Assembly: GCF_001907675.1 (NCBI RefSeq)
Contig: NZ_MPNT01000032.1
Span: 1 to 64,000 of the forward strand
Direction: 5' to 3'
Source: Mycobacterium paraffinicum
GTDB lineage: Bacteria; Actinomycetota; Actinomycetes; Mycobacteriales; Mycobacteriaceae
DNA length: 64,000 nt
In this document: piece after piece, positions 25,830 to 34,994 of the stretch
How positions within the stretch are numbered: the first letter of the stretch is position 1
Layout of the letters: each line of letters begins with the position of its first letter
Notes under the pieces: model-generated
Database searches by the model: none
What the model saw: the letters and a program-made list of their open reading frames with translations, nothing else
What the model was told of the DNA's origin: nothing
Made by a program: the position numbers and the translations under genes

Positions 25830-26879
25830 CTAGTGGGTGGGAGACAGTCGGGGTATCCGCGCCGCAACCGCCTGCAACTGGGCATCGTCGGAGATGCCTT
25901 GGAAGTCGTAGCGCGGAGTGTACGGCGCCTCCAGCATCTGCATTTCGTCCTGGGTGAGCCGGATAGTCAGCGAGGCAACGGCATCCTCGATCTGACCGAC
26001 AGCGCTTGCCCCGACGATGGGTGCCGTCACTGCGGGTTTGGCACGCAACCACGCCAACGCCACCTGTGCGCGGCTGACGCCGTGCCGTTCGGCGACGACG
26101 CCGACGGCGTCGACGATGGCGGCATCGGACCGTGGGTCGGGAGTCGCGTAAAGCATATCGGCGAAGCCGTCGTTCGACGAGCGTGCGGTGGACTTCGCGT
26201 GCTGCGATGCTCGAGCAAGTCGTCCGCGCGCCAGCGGACTCCAGACAATCATGCCCACGCCTTCGTCGAGGCAGAGCGGAACCATCTCTCGTTCCTCTTC
26301 GCGGGCGAGCAGGTTGTAGTGATTCTGCATCGATACGAATCGGGCCCAGCTATTCGCGCGTTGCGTATGAAGAGCCTTCGAGAACTCCCACGCCGGCATC
26401 GACGAGGCGCCCAGATAGCGAACCTTGCCGACTTTCACCAGGTCGTGCAGGGCCTCGAGGGTCTCCTCCAGCGGCGTGGTGTGATCGTTGCGGTGGATCT
26501 GGTAGAGGTCGACGTAATCAGTGCCAAGCCGGCGCAGCGAATGATCGATCTCGCTCATGATCGCCTTACGGCTCAGCCCTTTTCCGTTCGGGCCCGAACG
26601 CATCGGGTGCCTCAACTTCGTGGCGATGACGATGTCGTCGCGGTCTGCGTAGTCGCGCAGTGCGCGCCCAAGGATCTCTTCACTTGACCCTTGCGAGTAC
26701 ATGTTCGCGGTGTCGAAGAAATTGATGCCAGCCTCGATTGCGTGCTTGATCAGGGCCCGCGACTCGTCCTCTGGCAACGACCACACCGGATGTCCCCTTT
26801 GGGGGTCGCCGTAAGTCATGGCTCCGATCGCGATGGGAGACACGTCAAGACCTGTGTTGCCTAGCTTGATGTATCGCAC
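25830..26879 (-). CDS. Aldo/keto reductase
   Basis: A 349-residue NADP(H)-dependent oxidoreductase of the AKR superfamily (YdhF/Gas-like sugar and aldehyde reductase branch). The catalytic tetrad is visible: Asp in NFFDTANMY, Tyr in the same stretch (MYSQGSSEE), Lys in IVIATKLRHP and His in LYQIHRND; the cofactor site is near GASAVGQIEDAV. It reduces carbonyls to alcohols. ATG 26879 begins MRYIKLGNTGLDVSPIAIG, the usual start. Twin palindromes lie 25-72 bp upstream. Confidence 0.9.
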   Translation of the reverse strand: MRYIKLGNTGLDVSPIAIGAMTYGDPQRGHPVWSLPEDESRALIKHAIEAGINFFDTANMYSQGSSEEILGRALRDYADRDDIVIATKLRHPMRSGPNGKGLSRKAIMSEIDHSLRRLGTDYVDLYQIHRNDHTTPLEETLEALHDLVKVGKVRYLGASSMPAWEFSKALHTQRANSWARFVSMQNHYNLLAREEEREMVPLCLDEGVGMIVWSPLARGRLARASQHAKSTARSSNDGFADMLYATPDPRSDAAIVDAVGVVAERHGVSRAQVALAWLRAKPAVTAPIVGASAVGQIEDAVASLTIRLTQDEMQMLEAPYTPRYDFQGISDDAQLQAVAARIPRLSPTH

Positions 26880-26903
26880 GAATCCCTCCTTCTCACGCCC
26901 GAA

Positions 26904-26951
26904 CCGGAGAACTCTCCGCTACCGCGAGCAGACGTTACCGGAGAGCTCTCC
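26904..26951. promoter_or_regulatory. Twin palindromic operators upstream of the aldo/keto reductase
   Basis: CCGGAGAACTCTCC (26904-26917) and CCGGAGAGCTCTCC (26938-26951) share 13 of 14 bases, each with a GGAGA/TCTCC inverted repeat, centres 34 bp apart. They lie in the divergent promoter region between the reductase and the AraC-type gene. The neighbouring TetR protein is the probable ligand. Confidence 0.6.
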
Positions 26952-27086
26952 ACATAGCAAGGCGTCGCATCCCTGGATCCAGGCATAGCCGGTGGGTCCG
27001 CCGCCCCCGGACAGCGACGGAATGAACCGATGGCCCCGCTCGCCCGTACCTTGAAACGAATCAGCCTGTCGGCGGAGAGGGGAACG

Positions 27087-28079
27087 ATGGGAAGCGTGAC
27101 TTCTAGCGGCGACGGATCGACCACCTTTCGCACCCGCTCACCGGAGCACGCGATCCATCTGTGTGAATCGGCGTTCCATTCCCACAAACTTCGCCTGCTC
27201 GGTCCGTCGAAGGGCTTCGGCTTCACTCAACGACTCGTGCAGGTCGGGCCCATCACGCTGGCCGATCTCGCCTACGACACCGACGTGTCGCTCGGTTTCG
27301 CGGAGGGGCGCGACAGCTACTACGTACACATTCCCATTCAGGGTTGGCTGGAGTCGCAGCACCTCGGGCAGGAGCTGCTGTCGTCTCCGACGACAGCGTC
27401 GATATACCGGCCCGATGCGGACTTGGCGGTGACACGATGGCCCGGCGGCAGTCGTCACCTGGGGGTCAAGATCGATCGACTGGTCGTCGACAGTGCGCTC
27501 GAGACGCTCTTGGTGCGCCGGCTGGACGCGCCCGTCGCCTTCGAGCCGACGTTTCCGCTCGCCGATGAACCCACCCGGAGCTGGGTGAGTCAGCTTTTCT
27601 GGATCAACCGCGAACTGGCTCGCGTAGACAACCCGCTGCGGCACTGGGCCGTTCTAGACCGACTGGCGGAGAGCCTCGTCTATGGTCTGCTCTTGGTGGC
27701 GAACCATCCCCACCGCGAGGAGTTGGCATCCTCGGTACGGCCCGCCGGACCGGCACCTGTACGCGAAGCGATCGACATCATCGAGAGAGCGCCGCAGTCG
27801 GCGTTATCGACCGCGGCTCTGGCGCGGCAATGCAACGTCAGCGTGCGGGCATTGCAGGAAGGTTTCCGGCGACACCTCGGGATGTCGCCGATGGCTTACC
27901 TTCGTGCGGTCAGGCTCCGCCGTGCGCACGCCGATCTGCGTTCGGCGCATTCCTCGCAAACCACCGTCGCGGCCGTCGCCCAGCGTTGGGGGCTGAGCCA
28001 CCTCGGCCGGTTCGCCGCGGCCTACCAGGCCACATTTGGCGAAACGCCCGTCCAGACACTTCGTGCTCGCGCCGACTGA
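27087..28079 (+). CDS. AraC-family transcriptional regulator
   Basis: A 330-residue regulator: an N-terminal AraC-binding-like domain (about residues 20-190) and a C-terminal AraC/XylS pair of helix-turn-helix motifs (LSTAALARQCNVSVRALQEG and TTVAAVAQRWGLSHLGRFA, then AAYQATFGETPVQTLR). ATG 27087 has GAGAGGGGA just upstream; the frame is open from 27030. Its downstream neighbours are a GMC oxidoreductase and a P450 on the same strand, which it probably activates in response to their substrate. Confidence 0.85.
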   Translation: MGSVTSSGDGSTTFRTRSPEHAIHLCESAFHSHKLRLLGPSKGFGFTQRLVQVGPITLADLAYDTDVSLGFAEGRDSYYVHIPIQGWLESQHLGQELLSSPTTASIYRPDADLAVTRWPGGSRHLGVKIDRLVVDSALETLLVRRLDAPVAFEPTFPLADEPTRSWVSQLFWINRELARVDNPLRHWAVLDRLAESLVYGLLLVANHPHREELASSVRPAGPAPVREAIDIIERAPQSALSTAALARQCNVSVRALQEGFRRHLGMSPMAYLRAVRLRRAHADLRSAHSSQTTVAAVAQRWGLSHLGRFAAAYQATFGETPVQTLRARAD

Positions 28080-28356
28080 CGCGCTCTAGCCGTTAATCGG
28101 CTGTTCCGGCTTCGTCATTTGTCTGGCGCGCCGGTGTTTTGTAATCGCTTGTGTCCGTGCGCCCTCTCGCCGAGCGGGTTGGCCGCGTCCTCCTTGCTAT
28201 CCAAAAAACGCGGAGCGGTGGCCGCTGGGCGCGCCCGTCCGCGTTGGGCATCGCCAGCGATCACGCCGACGGTGTAGCCATGAATCATGGCTCAAAGCGC
28301 GCGGTTTCGACGAACGCCGATGACCGGCCGTGCCGATTTGAGGAGACGAGGACGAG
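28080..28356. other. Intergenic region before the GMC-P450 pair
   Basis: About 277 bp between the AraC gene and the GMC oxidoreductase. It contains no credible gene, and probably the promoter that the AraC protein controls. Nothing palindromic stands out. Confidence 0.3.
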
Positions 28357-29985
28357 ATGACATCGACATCTGATGAAAGAGGCTTTCTTGCAGCGGTATT
28401 CGCGGACCGCGTGCACCGCAATCAGAGGCGACTTGCTGGCCGGCTGAAGCGGCAATACGACTTCATCGTGTGCGGATCGGGCTCGTCCGGCTCGGTGGTG
28501 GCCCGCCGGCTGGCCGAAAACCCGGGCGCCAGCGTCCTGGTGCTCGAGGCCGGTGGCTGCGACGACGGGCCCGAAATCAGGAATCCAGAGATGTGGCTTG
28601 CGAATCTGGGAAGTGAGCGCGACTGGAACTTCACTGCCGAGCCGAACTGTCACTTGAACGGGCGAGCGATCCCGTACGCGATGGGCAAGGTCTTGGGAGG
28701 CGGTTCGAGCATCAATGTCATGGTGTGGGCACGGGGTCACAGAAACGATTGGAATTACTTCGCCTCCGAGGCCAAGGATCCGCAGTGGAGCTATGACTCG
28801 GTGCTGGCCATCTATCGGGAAATCGAGGATTGGCACGGTGCTCCCGATCCCGAGCACCGAGGCACGGGCGGGCCGGTGTATGTCGAATCGGCAACTGAGC
28901 CTAGTCCGATCGCGCATGCGGGACTGGCAGCGGCAAGTTCCCTGGGCATTCCGACCTTCCCAAGTCAGAACGGCGAGCTGATGGAGGGCGGGGGCGGCGC
29001 GTCGCTCGTGGATCTGCGTATCCGTAATGGATTGCGTCAGTCGGTCTTTCGCTCATACCTGTACCCGCTGATGGACAGGCCGAACTTGACCGTTCTGGCG
29101 GGCGCGTTGGTTACTCGGGTGACGCTTGACGGTGGGCGTGCCACCGGGGTGGAGTTCTTCCACGGCGGCAGGCTGCACCGCGTCGAGGCGAAATCCGAAG
29201 TGGTTCTTTCGCTCGGCGCGATCCACACGCCCAAGGTCCTGATGCAATCCGGTATCGGCGACCAGATTGAGTTGCAATCCCACGGTATTCGGGTCGTCCA
29301 GCATTTGCCCGGGGTCGGCCGAAATCTGCAGGATCACCCGGGCTTCTCGTGTGTCTGGGAGTACCGGGATCCGCTACCCTGGCGCAACAGCGGCGGGGAA
29401 ATGACCGTCTTCGCCCGAAGCGACGCGAGTCTGCGCACGCCGGATCTACAGGCTTATCAACTCGAGTTTCCGTTCTGCAGTGACAAGAACGCCGAGCGAT
29501 ACGGCCTGCCCGAGTCAGGCTGGAGCATGTATGGCGCGGTGGTGCGACCGAAAAGCCGCGGACAGATTCGTCTGACCGGGCCGGACCCGAACGACCCGGT
29601 GCGGATCCACGCCAATCTCCTCTCACACCCCGACGACCTCAGCGCCGCGGTCGCGTGTCTCGAACTGTGTCGGGACCTTGGCAATTCGGGCCCTCTTCGT
29701 AGATTCAGCAAACGCGAGGTCATGCCGGGGAGCCTCAACAAAGCGGACCTCGTGCGCTTTATCCGCAACGAGGCCACGACTTATCACCACCAGACCTGCA
29801 CAGCCAAGATGGGCCGGGACAGCATGTCAGTGGTCGATGGCTCCTTGAAAGTGTATGGCGTCGAAGGCCTTCGGATCGCCGATGGCTCCGTCATGCCGCG
29901 GGTCACCACCGGAAACACCATGGCTCCCTGCGTCATCATCGGCGAGCGCGCCGGGCAGATTTTGCGGCACGAGCACGGCCTGTGA
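28357..29985 (+). CDS. GMC-family FAD oxidoreductase (choline dehydrogenase-like)
   Basis: A 542-residue flavoprotein oxidising an alcohol to a carbonyl. After a 33-residue N-terminal extension come the FAD Rossmann GSGSSGSVVARRLAE and EAGG, the GMC signature MGKVLGGGSSINVMVWARG, signature 2 GAIHTPKVLMQSGIGD, and the C-terminal active-site His in TTYHHQTCTAKMG with Asn in TGNTMAPCV. AGGAGACGAGG precedes ATG 28357. No signal peptide. The P450 follows after 22 bp, so an alcohol formed by hydroxylation could be the substrate. Confidence 0.92.
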   Translation: MTSTSDERGFLAAVFADRVHRNQRRLAGRLKRQYDFIVCGSGSSGSVVARRLAENPGASVLVLEAGGCDDGPEIRNPEMWLANLGSERDWNFTAEPNCHLNGRAIPYAMGKVLGGGSSINVMVWARGHRNDWNYFASEAKDPQWSYDSVLAIYREIEDWHGAPDPEHRGTGGPVYVESATEPSPIAHAGLAAASSLGIPTFPSQNGELMEGGGGASLVDLRIRNGLRQSVFRSYLYPLMDRPNLTVLAGALVTRVTLDGGRATGVEFFHGGRLHRVEAKSEVVLSLGAIHTPKVLMQSGIGDQIELQSHGIRVVQHLPGVGRNLQDHPGFSCVWEYRDPLPWRNSGGEMTVFARSDASLRTPDLQAYQLEFPFCSDKNAERYGLPESGWSMYGAVVRPKSRGQIRLTGPDPNDPVRIHANLLSHPDDLSAAVACLELCRDLGNSGPLRRFSKREVMPGSLNKADLVRFIRNEATTYHHQTCTAKMGRDSMSVVDGSLKVYGVEGLRIADGSVMPRVTTGNTMAPCVIIGERAGQILRHEHGL

Positions 29986-30007
29986 GTCGATTGGAGGGAT
30001 GTTAGGG

Positions 30008-31216
30008 ATGACTTCGAAACTGATGGTGGACCTGACCGGCAGCTTCACCATGCACATGCACGAGGTACTCGGCGACGCGGCGCGGCGTGGGCCGCTGGCG
30101 ACCGACAAGATCACCGGCGCGACCGTTGTGCTGCGGCAGCGCGACGTCGAAACGCTTGCCCGCGATGAGCGGCTGAAGGGAATCGGACTGGCGCTGTTCG
30201 ATCTCATGGGGATCAGCGACGGCCCCTTGCGCGACTGGTACAGCGGGCTGATGGTCACCACCGAGGGCGACTATCATCGCCGCCTTCGATCGCTCGTCTC
30301 CCGCGCCTTCACGCCGCGCTCCGTCGAGGAACTGAGGCCGGCCGCCGCTGAGCTGGCCGCCGACGCCATCGCTTCGGCAACGAGGGACGGCGGAGATCTG
30401 GTGGCTTCCTGTGCCGGCCTGGCAACCCGGTTGATTTGCCGCCTCCTTGGAGTTCCGGACAGCGATGTCAGTGCATTCTCGCGATGGGCGGATGCGTTGA
30501 GCCCGGTGTTCTATGTGATGACTCCTGACCAGATCGCGGAGGCAACAAGAGCGATTGTCGAATTGCGTCGCTATGTTGCGGCGTTGGCGCAGCGTCGGAC
30601 CGAAGACCCAGCCTCGGATCTAATCACCGGTTTGCTGACCGGGGAGGCCGAGGGGGAGAGGTTGACTCGTGACGAGGCCGTGGCGATGATCGCGAATCTT
30701 CTTGTCGCCGGCCATGACACGACGGGAAGTCAAATCCCATGCAGCCTGCTTGTCACGCTGCAGCACCGCGACCGGCTCAGTGGGGTAGCGGGGGATGATG
30801 CGCGGCTGGCTAGCGCGGTCGCCGAGACCATGCGCATCGAACCCAGCATCCCCCTGATTCCGCGCACCGCCACTGCGCCGATCGAGTTGCACGACACGAC
30901 CATTCCGGCAGGATCGATCGTCTTGTTGTGCATCGCCTCGGCATGCCGGGACCGGTTGGCGTGGCCCGAGCCGGACCGGTTCCACCCCGCACGCTTCACA
31001 CGCCCGGGGATGCCCCGGCTGATGAACTTCGGTGCCGGAGCGCACTACTGCCTGGGTACGGCACTCGCGAAGGTCGCGGTGGAGGAGTGCGTGCGGTCCG
31101 TCCTCCAAGCAGACCCCGGGCTGTCGCTAGTCGAGGACCCGGCCCACATCGCGTGGCGTCGCGTCCTCGGCCGCAGTCCGCAACGCTTGCTCGTCGAGCC
31201 AGACTCGGCTGTGTGA
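30008..31216 (+). CDS. Cytochrome P450 (AraC/GMC module)
   Basis: A 402-residue soluble bacterial P450 with the oxygen-activation motif AGHDTTG at about 236-242, the ExxR motif in ETMRIEPS, and the haem-ligand loop FGAGAHYCLGTALAK with Cys near 348. It inserts one O atom into a hydrophobic substrate and needs a ferredoxin and reductase encoded elsewhere. ATG 30008 is preferred over 29999 because GGAGGG is about 9 nt upstream of it. The frame is open further into the end of the GMC gene. It is followed by a GC-rich repeat block. Confidence 0.93.
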   Translation: MTSKLMVDLTGSFTMHMHEVLGDAARRGPLATDKITGATVVLRQRDVETLARDERLKGIGLALFDLMGISDGPLRDWYSGLMVTTEGDYHRRLRSLVSRAFTPRSVEELRPAAAELAADAIASATRDGGDLVASCAGLATRLICRLLGVPDSDVSAFSRWADALSPVFYVMTPDQIAEATRAIVELRRYVAALAQRRTEDPASDLITGLLTGEAEGERLTRDEAVAMIANLLVAGHDTTGSQIPCSLLVTLQHRDRLSGVAGDDARLASAVAETMRIEPSIPLIPRTATAPIELHDTTIPAGSIVLLCIASACRDRLAWPEPDRFHPARFTRPGMPRLMNFGAGAHYCLGTALAKVAVEECVRSVLQADPGLSLVEDPAHIAWRRVLGRSPQRLLVEPDSAV

Positions 31217-31387
31217 GCGCCCCTCGCCGCCACTCGATTGTGGCGACCCGCGTCGCCCGGCTAGGCCTTGGCGGCGACCCGCTTCGCCCGGCTAGGCCTT
31301 GGCGGCGACCCGCTTCGCCCGGCTACGCCGCGCTCGCGATCGCCGCGGCCGCGCTCGCGATCGCCGCGGCCGCGCTCGCGATCGCCA
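31217..31387. repeat. GC-rich tandem repeat block between convergent genes
   Basis: Two 31-bp copies (31259-31289 and 31290-31320, starting GGCTAGGCCTTGGCGGCGAC) are followed by nearly three 21-bp copies from about 31329 (CGCGCTCGCGATCGCCGCGG, period 21). The sequence is the reverse-complement relative of the 54-bp array at 5201-5380 (shared GGCGACCCGC, CGCCCGGCTACGCCG and CTCGCGATCGCC). It abuts the SDR stop codon, as the other array abuts the bpoB stop. Confidence 0.75.
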
Positions 31388-32230
31388 CTAGAGCTTGACG
31401 CGCCCCATGATGATGTCGATGATCGGCTTGCCCGGCGGATAGGCGTTGGTGAGCGAGGCCATCGTGTGCCCGTAGTCCACCAGCAGGGTGATCCCGCTGA
31501 TGCCGAACGCGGCGGCGCTGTTGAGGAACGCCATCACGTCGCCCATCTGCTCCGGGGTGTGCACCTTCGAACCGGTCTCCTCGCGGTAGTCCTGCGCGAA
31601 GGTGAGCCAGAGGTCGGCGTTGGCCTGGGCCAGCGGGGTGTCGGTCGGGCCGGGGCAGATCGCGTTGATCCGGATGCCCTTCTTCAGCAGCGGGTAGCCC
31701 TGGGTGGCGACGTAGGCGTTGACGACCTTTTTGGAGAAGCCGTAGTGGATGATGCCTTCGGCCTCGTGGGCTTTCACCCACTCCTGCGCCGAGGCGAAGT
31801 CCGGCGTGGCGAGGAACTCGGTCAGCACGTCCAGATCGTTCTCCCAGCCCATGCCCGCGACCGAGGAGATGAAGCAGATCGCCGAGCCCGAGGGCAGCTG
31901 GTTCTTCTCGATGAGCCGGTCGATGAGGTGGCGGTGGCCGATGAAGTTGATGGCCATCAGGTCGGTGGTCCCGTCGGCGATGCCGGCGGCCGAGAACAGT
32001 GCGTGGACGGGACCGTCCAGCTGCTCGAGCGCGGCGTCGATCGACGCGGGATCGCGCAGGTCCACCTGGATGGACTTGGCGACGTCGTAGTTCACCGGAG
32101 CGTAGTCCATCACGATCACTTCGGCGCCGAGCTCGGCCGCTGACTTGGCCGCGGCCGCACCCATGCCGGTGGCGCCGCCGACGACGAGAGCCCGCTTGCC
32201 GTCGTAGCGCAACCGATCGACGATTGTCAT
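31388..32230 (-). CDS. Short-chain dehydrogenase/reductase (3-alpha-HSD-like)
   Basis: A 280-residue classical-fold SDR: cofactor motif VVGGATGMGAAAAKSAAELG, an Asp for NAD binding in VIVMDYAP, catalytic Ser in CFISSVAGMG and Tyr-Lys in IIHYGFSKKVVNAY, and PGPTDTPL after the last strand. The insertion between Ser and Tyr (about 25 residues) is typical of 3-alpha-hydroxysteroid dehydrogenase/carbonyl reductase types. ATG 32230 precedes the first strand. An operator copy at 32287-32300 is 57 bp upstream, placing the gene in the shared regulon with the tandem TetR just behind it. Confidence 0.9.
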   Translation of the reverse strand: MTIVDRLRYDGKRALVVGGATGMGAAAAKSAAELGAEVIVMDYAPVNYDVAKSIQVDLRDPASIDAALEQLDGPVHALFSAAGIADGTTDLMAINFIGHRHLIDRLIEKNQLPSGSAICFISSVAGMGWENDLDVLTEFLATPDFASAQEWVKAHEAEGIIHYGFSKKVVNAYVATQGYPLLKKGIRINAICPGPTDTPLAQANADLWLTFAQDYREETGSKVHTPEQMGDVMAFLNSAAAFGISGITLLVDYGHTMASLTNAYPPGKPIIDIIMGRVKL

Positions 32231-32286
32231 GGAAATCCCCTTCTCGTTCACTGCCAACGCGATTCTAATTGCCCAACTGTATGGGT

Positions 32287-32300
32287 AACAGTTTTTTGGT
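32287..32300. promoter_or_regulatory. Cluster operator copy 1 (SDR promoter)
   Basis: AACAGTTTTTTGGT matches the cluster motif AACArATATTTGGT in 11 to 12 of 14 positions and lies 57 bp before the SDR start. It also sits within the end of the tandem-TetR intergenic gap. It is the weakest of the good copies. Confidence 0.5.
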
Positions 32301-32307
32301 TCAATAC

Positions 32308-33606
32308 CTACCCGGCGCGAACCGCGACGCCACGCAGAACCGTGTCGCGGACGTGCACCAGCGCGGCGTGCTTGCCGATATCGGCCAGGATGTTCTCCGG
32401 TATCCACTGCAGGCCGATGACGCAGCGTGCCAGCATCGCGGTGGACGCCGCGTCCACCCTGATCTCCCCCGATCGGACGCCTTCGGACAGAAGCGTTTTC
32501 ATTTGCCGAAGTCGGGTTGCATATAGCCATCCCGGGTTGGGAGTGTCCGGCGGAGATTGACGCATCCAGGCGAGTTGGATGCGGAATTCGTCGGAGAACC
32601 GATCCAGGGCATTGACGTTGACCCAGCTCAGCGCGTCCAGCTTCTCGATGGGCGTGGACTCCGAGCGCAGCACGCTGACCCAGCCCGCCTCGACCTTCCG
32701 GCCGAACGATTCCATGATCGACGCGAGCAGCTCGTCCTTCGACCCGATCACCCGATAGACGGTTCCGGTGCCGAGCCCGGCCGCGGAGGCGATGTCCCTG
32801 ACGGTGGTGGCCTCGTACCCCTTGCGGCCGAATTCCGCTCGCGCCACCGCTCGGACATGCGCCGCCTTATCGCTGGGGTCGGCCTCGCTGTCGTCCGACC
32901 AGGCGTCGATGACGTCCCTGGCGGCGGCGAAGGCGTTGGACCCATCCAGCGCCGAGTCGGTTGGGGGCCGGGTTGCCAACCCTTGCAACATGATTCGGCA
33001 AAGAAGCGCGGCCACCTGGTCGGCGGGGGACTTGTGCCGCATCACGTCGAGGCCGACCTGCAACATGGTTTGGCAGATGCGATCGGCCAACGTGGGCAGA
33101 TCGATATCGGGTTTGATGTAGCCGCTCCACCTGCCGGCGCGCAGCGTCTGCAGCGTCGCCTCCTGAATCGCCACCGGCCGCTGCCGGGTCAGCTTCATCA
33201 ACTCGGGGTCCGTGCTCGGCCCCTCGTAGAACGACATCTGCAGTGCGGCGCGATGTCGCACGGCGCAGTTGGCGATGGCCGAGCCCAGCTCGACGATCTG
33301 CTCGGGAACCGGGCGCGGGTCGGGTTTGTCCAACTTCGCTTGCGCGGCTTGCCCGATCCGGTCCAGATCCTCCTGATAGCGGTGGATCAACTCGATGAGG
33401 ATCGCCTCTTTGGATTCGAAATGGTGATAGAGGCTGCCCGGAAGAATGCCCGCCGCGTCGGCGATCTCCTGCAGGGAGGTCCGCAATCCCGACTGCGCGA
33501 TCAACGAGGCCGCGGTGGTCAGGATTTCGGTGCGGCGCGTGCCCAAATCGGCCGTGGCGCCGGCTCGCAATGATTCCGCCTTCGGCATGATCAGCGGTGC
33601 GCGCAT
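32308..33606 (-). CDS. Tandem TetR regulator (two TetR domains in one chain)
   Basis: A 432-residue protein holding two complete TetR units. The first HTH (RRTEILTTAASLIAQSGLRT, SLQEIADAAGILPGSLYHHF) is at about residues 20-65, with its own ligand domain; the second (HVRAVARAEFGRKGYEATTV, RDIASAAGLGTGTVYRVIGS) starts near residue 240. A single chain may thus bind a pseudo-dimeric operator. ATG 33606 is used; ATG 33588 is also possible. An operator copy lies 49 bp upstream, implying autoregulation, and similar sites precede four other cluster genes. It is the obvious candidate regulator of the whole cluster. Confidence 0.88.
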   Translation of the reverse strand: MRAPLIMPKAESLRAGATADLGTRRTEILTTAASLIAQSGLRTSLQEIADAAGILPGSLYHHFESKEAILIELIHRYQEDLDRIGQAAQAKLDKPDPRPVPEQIVELGSAIANCAVRHRAALQMSFYEGPSTDPELMKLTRQRPVAIQEATLQTLRAGRWSGYIKPDIDLPTLADRICQTMLQVGLDVMRHKSPADQVAALLCRIMLQGLATRPPTDSALDGSNAFAAARDVIDAWSDDSEADPSDKAAHVRAVARAEFGRKGYEATTVRDIASAAGLGTGTVYRVIGSKDELLASIMESFGRKVEAGWVSVLRSESTPIEKLDALSWVNVNALDRFSDEFRIQLAWMRQSPPDTPNPGWLYATRLRQMKTLLSEGVRSGEIRVDAASTAMLARCVIGLQWIPENILADIGKHAALVHVRDTVLRGVAVRAG

Positions 33607-33654
33607 CCGGACGACTGCGGACGGGCATCCATTCGCATTCGTCCCTCTCACTGA

Positions 33655-33668
33655 ACCAAATCTTTGGT
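33655..33668. promoter_or_regulatory. Cluster operator copy 2 (tandem TetR promoter)
   Basis: ACCAAATCTTTGGT is a 6-2-6 inverted repeat, 49 bp before the tandem TetR start. It is the most symmetric copy of the motif. The remaining 222 bp up to 33890 contain no gene. Confidence 0.65.
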
Positions 33669-33890
33669 AAAGGCTATCAGACCCGGCGCAACAAATGCGC
33701 TGCATAACGGCGGTGCCGGATCCATTCTAAAGCGCCGGGCCGTCCCAACTGTCGCGAGCGACCACCTCGCTAACCGGCCGTCGACGGGCGGGCCGGAACG
33801 TGTGCGCAGCGCGCAGCCGGCCCACCGGCTGCGTCCACGTCGAGCGTCCTGCACGCCGAGCGGGTGGCGCTGAGCGGTACTCGATATTCA

Positions 33891-34994
33891 TCACGGCCGA
33901 CCCCTCTTCGCAAGGCGCGCACCCAGTTCGGTGAGGTATCGATCGGGCCCAGCCAGGAACGCGCTCCAGCTCAGCAGTCGCTTCAGGTAGAGGTGCGCGT
34001 CGTGCTCCCAGGTGTAGCCGATCCCGCCGAACACCTGGATGGCCGTGTCACCCACAGTGGCCAGTCGCCCAGCGAACGCCTTCGCACGCAGCGCGGCCAG
34101 GTGTCGCTCGTCAGGCTCGGCGTTGTCGGCGGCCCAGAGCGCGTGGATGACACCGCTGCGGGCCAGCTCGACGGTCTCGAACATGTCGACGCACAGATGC
34201 TGGACGGCCTGGAACGAACCGATCGGCTGGCCGAATTGCGTTCTGGTTTTGGCGTATTCGATGGCGCTATCCATAATGGCTCGCGCGGCGCCGAGTGCGT
34301 CGGCGGCGGTCGCGATCAGCACGTCGTCGACCACCGCCGCGATATCCTTCGGAGACGCCGCGGCCAGTCGTTGCGCGGGTGCTGCGTCGAACGTGACGCG
34401 GAATTGCTTGCGGGTCTGGTCGATACCACGCTCAGGCGCGACCGAAACACCCGGCGAGTCTGTCCGCACCGCGAAAAGCACTTGATCGCCGTCGTTCTCG
34501 GCGAGTGTCAACACCACGTCCGCGGCGGCGGCGTCCGGGACGGCGGCGAGCTCGCCCCGTACGACGGTGTCGCTGCCTTGCCGGCTCGCGGCAACCGAAG
34601 CGGTTTCGGCACCGAGGAAGCTGACGGTGGCGATCGTGGTGCCGTCGGCAATCCCGCTCAACAGCTCGGCCGCCGCGTCGGTACGACCGAGCCGAGTCAG
34701 CGTCCGGGCGGCGGCGACCGCGGTCGACAACCACGGCCCCGGATGCAGGGCGGCACCGAGCTCTTCGGCCACGATTCCGGCCTCGACGATCGTCATGCCC
34801 GCGCCGCCGTAGGCCTCTGGCACCAACAGGCCGGTGGTCCCGAGTGCGGCCAGGCCGCGCCACACGGGTTCGGTGATGCCGGCCGGGTCGTCGAGCAACG
34901 GGCGCACATGGTCAGGGATGGAGGCCTTTTCGGCGAGATAGCGTCGGGTGGTGTCGCGTAGTGCGACCTGCTCGTCGGTGAGTTCGAGGTTCAT
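33891..34994 (-). CDS. Acyl-CoA dehydrogenase, subunit 1 of a pair
   Basis: A 367-residue short acyl-CoA dehydrogenase-fold protein (MNLELTDEQVALRDTTRRYL; AYGGAGMTIVEAGIVAEELG; TRTQFGQPIGSFQAVQHLC; GGIGYTWEHDAHLYLKR). The last motif carries a Glu at the usual catalytic position. The sequence lacks the full middle beta-domain conservation of single-chain enzymes, as in heterotetrameric ChsE-type pairs of mycobacteria. ATG 34994 overlaps the partner's stop by 4 bp. With the partner it should desaturate a bulky acyl-CoA, such as a ring-bearing side chain. Confidence 0.9.
   Translation of the reverse strand: MNLELTDEQVALRDTTRRYLAEKASIPDHVRPLLDDPAGITEPVWRGLAALGTTGLLVPEAYGGAGMTIVEAGIVAEELGAALHPGPWLSTAVAAARTLTRLGRTDAAAELLSGIADGTTIATVSFLGAETASVAASRQGSDTVVRGELAAVPDAAAADVVLTLAENDGDQVLFAVRTDSPGVSVAPERGIDQTRKQFRVTFDAAPAQRLAAASPKDIAAVVDDVLIATAADALGAARAIMDSAIEYAKTRTQFGQPIGSFQAVQHLCVDMFETVELARSGVIHALWAADNAEPDERHLAALRAKAFAGRLATVGDTAIQVFGGIGYTWEHDAHLYLKRLLSWSAFLAGPDRYLTELGARLAKRGRP

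Noticed and set aside
32231..32530. N-terminal extension of the 3-alpha-HSD-like SDR
   Set aside because: The extra residues precede the Rossmann strand and overlap the tandem TetR gene; ATG 32230 fits the family.
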